Positions 8,817 through 19,930 of a DNA stretch of 33,168 bases are shown piece after piece. Source of the DNA: Burkholderiales bacterium (lineage in GTDB: Bacteria > Pseudomonadota > Gammaproteobacteria > Burkholderiales > JAEUOS01); NCBI GenBank assembly GCA_016790695.1, contig JAEUOS010000081.1:1-33168 (forward strand), given 5' to 3'. Each line of letters opens with the position of its first letter. The stretch's first letter is position 1. Position numbers and translations under genes: made by a program. Under the pieces are notes generated by a model that was given only the letters and a program-made list of their open reading frames with translations, was not told the origin of the DNA and did not search any database.

Positions 8817-8931
8817 CGACCGCCGGCGGGCCCGCGCCGCGGCGCGCTGCCACCCGCATGACGGCCGGGCCGCCCCCGGCCGCCCCCGGCCCGCGCGACA
8901 CGCAATCGGCCGGCGCCGGATGTGCGTGCCG

Positions 8932-9408
8932 CTAGACAAACCGGATCTCGAGGATCTCGTACTCGCGCGTGCCGCCCGGCGCCACCACCTCGGCGAGATC
9001 GCCCTCGTGCTTGCCGATGAGCGCGCGCGCGATCGGCGAACTGATCGAGATCTTGCCCTCCTTGATGTCGGCCTCGTCGTCGCCGACCACCTGATACGTG
9101 ACCTTGGCGCCCGACTCCATGTCCTCGAGGTCGACGGTGGCGCCGAAGACCACGCGGCCCTCGCCGGCGAGCAGGCGCGGATCGATGACCTGGGCGTACG
9201 ACAGCTTGCCCTCGATTTCGGCGATGCGCCCCTCGATGAATCCCTGCCGCTCCTTGGCGGCGTCGTAGTCGGCGTTCTCCGACAGGTCTCCCTGGGAGCG
9301 CGCCTCGGCGATGGCGTTGATCACCGCCGGCCGGTCGACCGACTTGAGGCGTTGCAGTTCCGCGCGCAACTTCTCGGCGCCGGCCACGGTCATGGGTACG
9401 GATTGCAT
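8932..9408 (-). CDS. greA: Transcription elongation factor GreA
   Basis: GreA enters the RNA polymerase secondary channel and stimulates cleavage of backtracked transcripts. At 158 residues it has the normal length, with an N-terminal coiled coil ([30 protein letters not shown]) carrying the acidic tip [14 protein letters not shown], and a C-terminal FKBP-like domain ([34 protein letters not shown]). GAGGA lies 9 nt before the ATG. It is downstream of carB on the same strand, as is common in betaproteobacteria, but a probable terminator between the two suggests its own promoter; TATCTT at 9473-9468 is a weak -10. Confidence 0.97.
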   Translation of the reverse strand: MQSVPMTVAGAEKLRAELQRLKSVDRPAVINAIAEARSQGDLSENADYDAAKERQGFIEGRIAEIEGKLSYAQVIDPRLLAGEGRVVFGATVDLEDMESGAKVTYQVVGDDEADIKEGKISISSPIARALIGKHEGDLAEVVAPGGTREYEILEIRFV

Positions 9409-9480
9409 GTGCGGATGTCCTCATCGCGGCGTTCGTGCCCCGCCGCGGGCGGGCCCTGGACGCCGGCAAGATAGCGCGGC

Positions 9481-9515
9481 AAAAGCGGTCCGGGCCGCGC
9501 ATGCGCGGCCCGGAC
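9481..9515 (-). terminator. Probable intrinsic terminator of carAB
   Basis: A perfect 28-bp palindrome (arms GTCCGGGCCGCGCA, 9488-9515) lies 49 nt after the carB stop. On the minus strand it is followed by CGC and then TTTT (9484-9481). No T-run follows on the plus strand, so it would act in the carB direction. The U-tract is short, so termination may be partial. Confidence 0.6.
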
Positions 9516-9564
9516 AGGTCAGCCGAATGATACACGCCGCCGCGGCGCGGCGGCGCTCCCGCCC

Positions 9565-12799
<3,235 letters not shown>

Positions 12800-12807
<8 letters not shown>

Positions 12808-13951
12808 GGCGACCTCCCCGGCGCTCGTCCATGTGCGCGGTGAAGCGGTCGAACAGATAGCCGATGTCGTGCGGCCCCGGACTGGCCTCCGGATGCCCCT
12901 GGAAGCAGAACGCGGGGCGGTCGGTGCGCTTCAGGCCCTGGATCGAGCCGTCGAACAGCGACACGTGGGTCACCGCGAGATGCGCGGGCAGGCTCGCCGG
13001 GTCGACCGCGAAGCCGTGGTTCTGGCTCGTGATCGCCACCCGCCCGGTCTCGAGGTCCCGCACCGGATGATTCGCGCCATGGTGGCCGAACTTCATCTTC
13101 GTCGTGAGCGCGCCCGATGCCAGGCCCAGCAACTGGTGGCCGAGGCAGATGCCGAAGGTCGGCAGGCCGGCGTCGACGAGTTCACGGATCGCCGCGATCG
13201 CGTAGTCGCACGGCTCGGGATCGCCCGGGCCATTGGAAAGAAACACGCCGTCGGGCTGCAGCGCGCGCACCGCGGCGGCAGGCGTCGTCGCCGGCACCAC
13301 CGTCAGCGCGCACCCGCGCTCGGCGAGCATGCGCAGGATGTTGCGCTTGGCACCGAAGTCGTAGGCGACGACCCGGTAGCGCGGCGCGGTCTGCATGCCG
13401 AAGCCCGTTCCCAGCCGCCACTCGGTTTCGCGCCATTCGTAGGGTTGCGCGGTGCTGACCACGCGCGCCAGATCCATCCCGGCCAGGCTCGGGAAGGCCC
13501 GCGCCGCCGCCACCGCCGCCGCGGCGTCCGCCGCACCGGCCACGATGCAGCCGGACTGCGCGCCCCGCTCGCGCAGGATGCGCGTCAGGCGGCGGGTATC
13601 GATGCCGGCGATGCCGACCACGCCTTCGCCGCGCAGATAGTCGGACAGGTTGCCGCTGGCGCGGAAGTTCGAGACTGCCAGCGGCAGGTCGCGGATGATG
13701 AGGCCGGCCGCGTGGATGCGGCCGTTGCCGGATTCGACATCCTCGGCGTTGACGCCGGTGTTGCCGACATGCGGGTAGGTGAGGGTGACGATCTGGCGGC
13801 AGTAGGACGGGTCGGTCAGGATTTCCTGGTATCCCGTCATCGCGGTGTTGAACACCACCTCGCCGACGGACTGGCCGTCGGCACCGATGGATGCACCGTG
13901 AAAGATACTGCCGTCGGCGAGCGCAAGAATCGCGGGGGACGGCGTGGACAT
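12800..13951 (-). CDS. carA: Carbamoyl-phosphate synthase, small (glutaminase) subunit
   Basis: CarA hydrolyses glutamine and passes ammonia to CarB. The 383 residues have the N-terminal CPSase_sm_chain domain ([38 protein letters not shown]) and a class I glutamine amidotransferase with the triad Cys269 (FGICLGHQ), His353 and Glu355 ([11 protein letters not shown]), plus the oxyanion segment [11 protein letters not shown]. The ATG at 13951 gives the conserved start, although no strong ribosome binding site is visible. It is first in the carAB operon, with a 226-bp upstream gap that holds AT-rich promoter DNA and hairpins. Confidence 0.98.
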
Positions 13952-14015
13952 GGTGGCAAGGGCTCTCTAGAAAACCCGCGCATACCTGGGTTCATCGGAG
14001 CCGGACGGGAACGGC

Positions 14016-14035
14016 GGCGGCATCGCGCTGCCGCC
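14016..14035 (-). other. Perfect 7-bp hairpin in the carA leader
   Basis: GGCGGCA and TGCCGCC are separated by 6 nt, about 65 nt before the carA ATG. It would form in the leader RNA if transcription starts in the AT-rich block at about 14115-14125. No T-run follows. Confidence 0.35.
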
Positions 14036-14060
14036 AGGGCTCCCGCGGGCGATCACAAAC

Positions 14061-14095
14061 GCGCGGGCAAACCTGCAGAGTTTACCAGCCCGCGC
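14061..14095 (-). other. Two-step hairpin in the carA leader
   Basis: The outer arms GCGCGGGC / GCCCGCGC (8 bp) enclose an inner stem AAAC / GTTT with a 7-nt loop and a 4-nt one-sided bulge (ACCA on the plus strand). On the minus strand it is followed by GTTTGTG, a poor U-tract. It could be a leader control element, a weak attenuator, or a terminator for the upstream M48 gene. Confidence 0.4.
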
Positions 14096-14125
14096 CCGTA
14101 ATTCCTTGTTTTTTATCGGTTTTTA

Positions 14126-14154
14126 TGTATACAAAGCGAATTTGCCGTGTACAC
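14126..14154 (-). promoter_or_regulatory. carA promoter / tandem palindromes
   Basis: This lies in the most AT-rich stretch of the window. Two 8-bp palindromes, TGTATACA (14126-14133) and GTGTACAC (14147-14154), have centres 21 bp apart, about two helical turns. They may be paired operator sites. They also overlap a usable sigma-70 promoter on the minus strand: TGTACA (14154-14149) and TATACA with a 16-bp spacer. The spacing fits both ideas and I cannot separate them. The predicted transcript would have a leader of about 165 nt. Confidence 0.45.
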
Positions 14155-14177
14155 AGCCGGCCAGGTGCCCGGACCGC

Positions 14178-15005
14178 TCAGCGCCGCCGCGCGCGCTCGT
14201 ACAGCGGCATGACACGGGCGGCGTAGTCCTGCAGGTCGCGGATGCGCGACTCCGACGACGGATGGGTCGACAGCCACTGCGGCGGACCGCCGCCGGCGAC
14301 GCGCCGCATCTTCTCCCACAGGCTGATGGCGGCGCGCGGATCGTAGCCCGCGCGCGCGGCGAGTTCGACGCCGATGCGGTCCGCCTCGGTCTCGTGCAGG
14401 CGGCTGTTCGGCAGGTTGTAGGTCAGGTTCGCGACCAGGCTCGCCATGTCCATCGTGCCCTGGCTGCCGCCGAGGGCGACGCCGACGCCGGTGGCGACGA
14501 TGCCGGCGTTGATCTGCTGCGACGCGCGCTCGCGCGCGTGCTCGCGCAGCGCGTGCGCGATCTCGTGGCCCATCACGGCGGCGAGTTCGTCGTCGGTGGC
14601 GTTGAGCTTCTGGATCAGGCCGGAATACACCGCGATCTTGCCGCCGGGCATGCACCAGGCGTTGACCTCGGGCCCGTTGATCACGTTGATCTCCCACTGC
14701 CAGCCGGGCGCGTCGCTGCGAAACACCGCCGTGGCGGGAATCAGCCGCTGCGCGATCGCCCGCACCCGCGCGGCCTGCGCCGCATCGGTGTTGAGGACGC
14801 CCTTCTTGCCGGCCGCGCTCAATGCCTGGCGATAGGCCTGATTGGCGCCCTGCTCGAGCTCGCGCACCGACACCAGCGCCGACATCGTCTGCTGCCGGTC
14901 GACGCCGACGGCGCCGCCCTGCGTCGTGCGCACGGTCTTGCACGACACCAGACCGGCGGCAAGCACCGCCGCCAAGAGCAACTTCCATCCACTGTCGAGC
15001 CGCAT
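14178..15005 (-). CDS. M48 family metalloprotease, lipoprotein (LoiP/YggG type)
   Basis: The start is ATG 15005, with GGAGG exactly 5 nt upstream; an earlier start at 15047 would overlap the upstream gene and bury the signal peptide. The 275-residue product has a lipoprotein signal (MRLDSGWKLLLAAVLAAGLVSC; lipobox LVSC, Cys22), then a peptidase M48 domain with the zinc motif HEIAH (147-151) in AAVMGHEIAHALREH and the later Glu ligand in the LHETEAD segment (about residue 205). Before the zinc site it has NAWCMPGGKIAVYSGL, typical of the LoiP/YggG/BepA group. Such lipoproteins cleave misfolded envelope proteins at the outer membrane. It lies 25 bp behind the MFS gene, in the aroC-MFS-M48 group. 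Confidence 0.9.
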   Translation of the reverse strand: MRLDSGWKLLLAAVLAAGLVSCKTVRTTQGGAVGVDRQQTMSALVSVRELEQGANQAYRQALSAAGKKGVLNTDAAQAARVRAIAQRLIPATAVFRSDAPGWQWEINVINGPEVNAWCMPGGKIAVYSGLIQKLNATDDELAAVMGHEIAHALREHARERASQQINAGIVATGVGVALGGSQGTMDMASLVANLTYNLPNSRLHETEADRIGVELAARAGYDPRAAISLWEKMRRVAGGGPPQWLSTHPSSESRIRDLQDYAARVMPLYERARRR

Positions 15006-15030
15006 CGCCGCCTCCGTCCGAACTGGCTGC

Positions 15031-16194
15031 CTAACGCGAGCCCGCAACCCCGGGTTGACCGCCTGCCGTCAGCAGCGCCAGTCCCAATGCACCCGCCACG
15101 GCACTGATGGTGAAGGTCCAGCCGGCGCCCAGCGCGTCCCAGGCCAGTCCGCTGACGATGCCGCCGGCGAACCCGCCCGCACCGAACGACAGGCTCGCAT
15201 ACAGCCCCTGGCCGCGCGCCTGGTGCTCGCTGCCGAAGTATCGCCCGACCAGCGCAACCGCGCTCGCATGGTAGATCGCGAAGGTCGCGGCGTGCATCAG
15301 CTGGGCCGCGAGCAGAAGCCACCACGACCCGACACCCCAGCCGATGATCAGGAAGCGGACCGCGCACACGCCGAAGGTCGACGCGAACAGCACCGAGGGG
15401 TCGTGGCGCCGCAGGAGCTGCGGCATCGCCTGGAACACGGCGATCTCGATCAGCACGCCCGCCGCCCACAGGATGCCGATGGCGGTCGTCGTGTAGCCGC
15501 GCGCGGCAAGGTGGATCGAATAGAACGCGTACAGGGCCGCGTGCGCGAAGCCGTTGAGCAGGCAGGCGGCGAGGAAGGCGCGCACCCGTCGCTGGCCGAG
15601 GATGGCAGCGAGCCCGCCCCGCGGTCCCGCCGGCGCACGCCCGGTGCGCGCGGGAATCAGGAACGCCGCGACCGCCGACAGCGCCAGCATCGCGGCGGTG
15701 GCGTGCAGCACCGCCGTCGTCGGCACGCGGTCGAGCAGCGCCCCCAGCGCGAGCACGGCGGCGATGAAGCCGATCGATCCCCACACCCGGATCCGCCCGT
15801 ACATGCCGGGCCGGTCGCGCACGTGATTGAGCGTGACCGCCTCCACCACCGGCATCTGTGCGCTGGTGAAGAAGTGCATCGCCACCAGCACCGCGAAGAT
15901 CCAGGCAAACGAACCGCCGGCATACAGCAGCGCGAAGCAGGCGGCCGACAGCAGCGCGGCCACGCGCACGATCACGACCGGCGCGCCGCTGCGGTCGGCG
16001 AGCGCGCCCCAGGCCGCCGGACCGAAGATTCGCATGACCTGCGGAATCGCATACAGCACGCCGATCTGCGCCGCCGCCAGCCCGAGGTCGCGCAGGTACA
16101 GCGTGAAGTACGGCGAGTAGGCGCCGACGTAGGCGAAGTAGACGAAGTAGTAGGCGGACAGCGCCAGCGAGGGCGCCACGATCGCCGGCGGCAA
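15031..16194 (-). CDS. MFS transporter (HcaT/LacY-like, 12 TM)
   Basis: The 387 residues are almost entirely hydrophobic helices, with a typical MFS loop between TM2 and TM3 (GPAAWGALADRSG) and a cytoplasmic middle loop (ARTGRAPAGPRGG). The opening LALSAYYFVYFAYVGAYSPYFTLYLRDLG and the RIRVWGSIGFIAAV segment resemble the 3-phenylpropionate/HcaT and LacY-like group. The substrate is unknown. It begins 4 bp after the aroC stop, so it is probably reinitiated from aroC. The start is uncertain: TTG 16194 (used here) or GTG 16179; neither has a clear ribosome binding site. An MFS gene behind aroC is common in betaproteobacteria. Confidence 0.88.
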   Translation of the reverse strand: MPPAIVAPSLALSAYYFVYFAYVGAYSPYFTLYLRDLGLAAAQIGVLYAIPQVMRIFGPAAWGALADRSGAPVVIVRVAALLSAACFALLYAGGSFAWIFAVLVAMHFFTSAQMPVVEAVTLNHVRDRPGMYGRIRVWGSIGFIAAVLALGALLDRVPTTAVLHATAAMLALSAVAAFLIPARTGRAPAGPRGGLAAILGQRRVRAFLAACLLNGFAHAALYAFYSIHLAARGYTTTAIGILWAAGVLIEIAVFQAMPQLLRRHDPSVLFASTFGVCAVRFLIIGWGVGSWWLLLAAQLMHAATFAIYHASAVALVGRYFGSEHQARGQGLYASLSFGAGGFAGGIVSGLAWDALGAGWTFTISAVAGALGLALLTAGGQPGVAGSR

Positions 16195-16198
16195 GGCG

Positions 16199-17293
16199 TC
16201 AGCCGCGCGGCGCGGCGCCGGCCGGCACGCCGCACTGCGCGCGGTGGCGCAGCGCGTGGTCCATCAGCACGATCGCCAGGCAGGCTTCGGCGATCGGCGC
16301 GGCGCGGATGCCGACACAAGGATCGTGGCGGCCATGGGTTTCCACCACGACGGCATTGCCGGCCTGGTCGATCGAGCGCCGCGGCAGGCGGATGCTGGAG
16401 GTCGGCTTGAGCGCGATCGAAACCACCACATCCTGCCCGGTCGAGATGCCGCCCAGCACGCCGCCCGCGTGGTTGCTCAGGAAGCCCCCGGGCGTGATCT
16501 CGTCGCCGTGCTCGCTGCCCTTCTGCGCGATGCTCGCGAAACCGGCGCCGATCTCCACGCCCTTGACGGCGTTGATGCCCATCATCGCGTGCGCGATGTC
16601 GGCATCCAGCCGGTCATAGACCGGCTCGCCCCAGCCGGCCGGCACGCCGCTGGCGACGACGTTGACGCGCGCCCCGACCGAGTCGCCGGACTTGCGCAGC
16701 GCATCCATGTACGCTTCCAGCCGCGGCACGGCCTCCAGGTCGGCGACGAAGAACGGGTTCGCCTCGCGCTCGGCCACCGCCTCCCAGCTGCGGAACGGCA
16801 CGGCGATTTCGCCGAGCTGGGCCAGGTAGCCGCGCACGACCACCCCGTGCGCCTCGCCCAGCCATTTGCGCGCGATCGCCCCCGCGGCCACCGTCGGCGC
16901 GGTCAGGCGCGCGGAGGAGCGGCCGCCGCCGCGATGGTCGCGGACGCCGTACTTGCGCCAGTAGCTGTAATCGGCGTGGCCGGGCCGGAACGTCGCCGCG
17001 AGATTGCCGTAGTCCTTGCTGCGCTGGTCCTCGTTGCGGATCAGGAGCGCGATCGGCGTTCCGGTCGTTCGGCCCTCGAAGGTCCCGGACAGGATCTCGA
17101 CGGTGTCCGGCTCCTTGCGCTGGGTGACATGGCGCGAGGTGCCGGGCTTGCGCAGGTCGAGGTCGCGCTGGATGTCGGCGGCGGTGAGCGCCATTCCGGG
17201 CGGGCAGCCGTCCACCACGCAGCCGATCGCCGGGCCGTGCGACTCGCCGAAATTGGTGACGCAGAACAGCGCGCCGAGGGTGGAGCCCGACAT
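16199..17293 (-). CDS. aroC: Chorismate synthase
   Basis: AroC converts EPSP to chorismate with reduced FMN, the last step of the shikimate pathway. The 364 residues show the family signatures: [19 protein letters not shown] at the start, [15 protein letters not shown], the FMN/substrate segments [11 protein letters not shown] and [15 protein letters not shown], and later [10 protein letters not shown] and the end-of-core sequence [19 protein letters not shown] 17293 gives the complete N-terminus. It heads a tight group with the MFS and M48 genes, with a likely -10 upstream. Confidence 0.97.
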   Translation of the reverse strand: MSGSTLGALFCVTNFGESHGPAIGCVVDGCPPGMALTAADIQRDLDLRKPGTSRHVTQRKEPDTVEILSGTFEGRTTGTPIALLIRNEDQRSKDYGNLAATFRPGHADYSYWRKYGVRDHRGGGRSSARLTAPTVAAGAIARKWLGEAHGVVVRGYLAQLGEIAVPFRSWEAVAEREANPFFVADLEAVPRLEAYMDALRKSGDSVGARVNVVASGVPAGWGEPVYDRLDADIAHAMMGINAVKGVEIGAGFASIAQKGSEHGDEITPGGFLSNHAGGVLGGISTGQDVVVSIALKPTSSIRLPRRSIDQAGNAVVVETHGRHDPCVGIRAAPIAEACLAIVLMDHALRHRAQCGVPAGAAPRG

Positions 17294-17326
17294 GAGGGGC
17301 GACAGGCAGGAAGGCGGAAGCGCGTG

Positions 17327-17332
17327 ATTTTA
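17327..17332 (-). promoter_or_regulatory. Possible -10 element of aroC
   Basis: TAAAAT on the minus strand lies in the 67-bp gap between the flippase/acyltransferase gene and aroC, predicting about a 27-nt leader. No -35 match is seen at the expected place. Confidence 0.35.
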
Positions 17333-17360
17333 GCCGATGCGGCCGCGCCCTCCGCCGGCC

Positions 17361-19259
17361 TCAGCGCCAGTCTCCGCGCAGCGACCGCGTCAGCGCCGCG
17401 AGGCCCTCGCGCGTGACCTGCTGCGGGGCGAGCACCTCGCCGACCGCCAGGCCGATCGCCGAGAACACGCCGCGCCGGAACGGCCGGGTCATCGCCGCGC
17501 CGCCGCGGCGGCTGAAGAACGACCCCCACAGGCCCGAAAGCGCCATCGGCACCACCGGCACGGGCGTGCGCGCGAGGATGCGCTCGACGCCGCCGCGGAA
17601 CGGGTACATCTCACCGGTGTCGGTGATCCTCCCCTCGGGAAAGATCGCCACCAGATCGCCGTCTTCCAGGGCCCGGGCGACCTCGTCGTACGCGCGCTCC
17701 AGGAGCGCCGCGTCCTCCCGGGCCGGCGCGATCGGAATCGCGCGACCGGTGCGGAAGAAGAACGACAGGACCGGGACGCGAAAGATGTTGTGGTCCATGA
17801 CGAAGCGGATCGGCCGCGGGCAGGCGGCGGCGATCACCAGGGCATCGACGAAGCTGACGTGGTTGCAGGTGATCAGCGCCGGGCCGTGCTCGGGAATCCG
17901 CGCGATCCCGGTCTTGCGCAGCCGGTAGACGCTGTGGATCAGGAGCCAGCAGAGGAAGCGCATCAGGAATTCCGGCACCAGCGTGTAGATGTACGCCGCC
18001 ACGCAGGCGTTGAGCAGCGCCGTCACCAGGAACAGCTGCGGAATCGTCAGTCCCCGGGCAAGCAGGATCCCGGCCAGGAGGCTCGAGCCGATCATGAACA
18101 CGGCGTTGAGGATGTTGTTGGCGGCGATGATGCGCGCCCGATGCGTGGCCTCGGACCGGGTCTGGATCAGCGCGTACAGGGGCACCGAGTAGAAGCCCCC
18201 GAACATCGCGAGCATGAAGAGGTCGAACAGCACGCGCCAGGTGCCGGGCTGGCCGAGGAAGGCGCCGATGCCGACCGTCCCCACCGGCGCCATCGCGCGG
18301 GTCGCGAAGTACATGTCGATGGCGAACACGCTCATCCCGATCGAGCCGAACGGCACCAGCCCGATCTCCACCTTGTGCCCGGACATGCGCTCGCACAGCA
18401 GCGAGCCGATGCCGATGCCGACCGAGAACACCGCCAGCAGGAGCGTCACCACGCCCTCGTTGCCGCCCAGCACCTCCTTGGCGAACGGCGAGAACGAGGT
18501 CAGAAAGGTCGCGCCGACGAACCACAGCCAGGAGATCCCCAGCATCGACAGGAACACCGTGCGATTCCGCGCTGCCAGGCGCAGGTTGGCAAGGGTCTCG
18601 CGCAGCGGGTTGGGATCGACCCTGAGGTCCGGGTCGGCCGCCGGCGAGCGCGGCACGCCGGCGGCGGCGATGCGCCCCGCCACCGCGACGGCCACGCAGG
18701 CGACCGCCACCCAGAGCGGGCCGTTGCCGTCGATCGACGCCAGCGCGCCGCCCGCCATGGTGCCGACCAGGATGGCGACGAAGGTGCCCATCTCGATCAG
18801 CGCATTGCCGCCGACCAGCTCGTCCTCGCGCAGATGCTGCGGCAGGTAGGCGTACTTGACCGGTCCGAACAGCGTCGAGTGCAGGCCCATCAGGAAGGTG
18901 CAGCCGTAGAGGATCCAGACGCTGTGCAGCACGAAGCCGGCCGCGGCGGCCAGCATGATCGCGATCTCCAGGTTCTTGACCGCGCGGATCAGCACCGACT
19001 TCTCGAGCTTGTCGGCGAGCTGCCCCGCGGTCGCGGAGAAGATCAGGAACGGCGCGATGAACACCGCGCCGATGACGAAGGCCGCGACCTTCGGGTCGAG
19101 GCCGCCGAATGTCGCCGCCTGGAACGTGACGAGGATGGTGAACGCGAACTTGAAGACGTTGTCGTTGCCCGCGCCCAGGAACTGGGTCCAGAAGAACGGC
19201 GCGAAGCGGCGCTGTCCAAGCAGGGCGAACTGGCTCTTCTCGGTGGTCTCGGCGGACAT
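17361..19259 (-). CDS. LplT-like MFS flippase fused to a PlsC-type acyltransferase
   Basis: The start is ATG 19259, because homologues begin near SQFALLGQRRFAPFFWTQFLGAGNDN; the frame stays open upstream only through non-ATG codons. The product is about 632 residues. Residues 1 to about 420 form an MFS domain of the lysophospholipid transporter (LplT) type. The C-terminal 200 residues form a 1-acyl-glycerophosphate acyltransferase domain with motif I NHVSFVD and motif III FPEGRITDTGE. In E. coli LplT flips lysophosphatidylethanolamine inward and the separate Aas enzyme reacylates it; this protein joins flipping and acyl transfer but lacks the Aas acyl-ACP synthetase domain. The role in membrane phospholipid repair is inference. 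It is last of three same-strand genes, after the CBS and HDOD-GGDEF genes. Confidence 0.9.
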   Translation of the reverse strand: MSAETTEKSQFALLGQRRFAPFFWTQFLGAGNDNVFKFAFTILVTFQAATFGGLDPKVAAFVIGAVFIAPFLIFSATAGQLADKLEKSVLIRAVKNLEIAIMLAAAAGFVLHSVWILYGCTFLMGLHSTLFGPVKYAYLPQHLREDELVGGNALIEMGTFVAILVGTMAGGALASIDGNGPLWVAVACVAVAVAGRIAAAGVPRSPAADPDLRVDPNPLRETLANLRLAARNRTVFLSMLGISWLWFVGATFLTSFSPFAKEVLGGNEGVVTLLLAVFSVGIGIGSLLCERMSGHKVEIGLVPFGSIGMSVFAIDMYFATRAMAPVGTVGIGAFLGQPGTWRVLFDLFMLAMFGGFYSVPLYALIQTRSEATHRARIIAANNILNAVFMIGSSLLAGILLARGLTIPQLFLVTALLNACVAAYIYTLVPEFLMRFLCWLLIHSVYRLRKTGIARIPEHGPALITCNHVSFVDALVIAAACPRPIRFVMDHNIFRVPVLSFFFRTGRAIPIAPAREDAALLERAYDEVARALEDGDLVAIFPEGRITDTGEMYPFRGGVERILARTPVPVVPMALSGLWGSFFSRRGGAAMTRPFRRGVFSAIGLAVGEVLAPQQVTREGLAALTRSLRGDWR

Positions 19260-19347
19260 GGTGGGGATCGCTCGGTTGGCGGCGCAGGCTGCGCCCGTGC
19301 GCACACTGTCGCCGCCCGCCGGCACCGCGCGCAAGCGCCGCGCCGCG

Positions 19348-19366
19348 GGTAGCGCGCCGCGCTACC
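19348..19366. repeat. Short perfect inverted repeat between the CBS and flippase genes
   Basis: GGTAGCGC and GCGCTACC are separated by 3 nt. It lies in a 153-bp gap that also holds the 10-mer TGCGTCGCGC twice (19372-19381 and 19387-19396). No T-run follows on either strand, so it is not a canonical terminator. I see no other feature in this gap. Confidence 0.4.
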
Positions 19367-19412
19367 GCCGGTGCGTCGCGCGACGATGCGTCGCGCGCCC
19401 GCGCGGCGCCGG

Positions 19413-19871
19413 TCAGGCCGGCCAGTTCTTGATGTAACCCTTCAGCATGCGGTTCTCGAAGGCCTGCTCCTCGAGGACCGCGCGCGCGACGTCGTGGAAC
19501 GAGATCACCCCGAGCAGCGTGTCCGCCTCCATCACCGGCATGTAGCGCTGATGGCTCTCGATCATCACGCTGCGCAATTCGTCGACTTCCATCGCCGGCG
19601 ACGCGATGGCCGGCTGCGCGTTCATCACTTCCGCGACGCTGATCTGCGACATCGTCGGTGTCGGGCCGACGCGGTTCTCCTGCTGCCGCTTGGCCAGCAC
19701 CTTGATGATCTCGCGGAACGTCAGCATGCCGGCGAGCTTGCCGCCTTCCATCACCACCACCGAGCCGATGTCGTGATCGGCCATGCTGATCACCGCGTCG
19801 GCCAGGGTGGTCGTCGGCGTGACCGTGTACAGGGTGCTGCCCTTGATGCGCAGGATTTCCTTGACTTGCAT
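19413..19871 (-). CDS. Two-CBS-domain protein
   Basis: The start is ATG 19871, with GGGAGG 6 nt upstream, giving 152 residues. The protein is a plain pair of CBS domains (one Bateman module): the first spans about residues 10-62 (LYTVTPTTTLADAVISMADHDIGSVVVMEGGKLAGMLTFREII is the typical strand-helix pattern) and the second about 78-135 (VAEVMNAQPAIASPAMEVDELRSVMIESHQRYMPVMEADTLLGVISFHDV). There is no fused enzyme or channel. Such modules usually bind AMP/ATP, NAD(H) or similar nucleotides and act by contacting a partner. It lies between the HDOD-GGDEF and flippase/acyltransferase genes, so a regulatory partnership with either is possible but not shown. Confidence 0.93.
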   Translation of the reverse strand: MQVKEILRIKGSTLYTVTPTTTLADAVISMADHDIGSVVVMEGGKLAGMLTFREIIKVLAKRQQENRVGPTPTMSQISVAEVMNAQPAIASPAMEVDELRSVMIESHQRYMPVMEADTLLGVISFHDVARAVLEEQAFENRMLKGYIKNWPA

Positions 19872-19930
19872 GGCTCGCCTCCCTTTCTTGCCTCGCTGCA
19901 AAAAACGTCCGCGGCCGCGCCCCGCCGGCC

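Noticed and set aside
8817..8931. Terminator between the convergent yhbY and greA genes
   Set aside because: The gap is GC-rich with repeated GGCCG/CGGCC words, but there is no defined stem followed by T residues.
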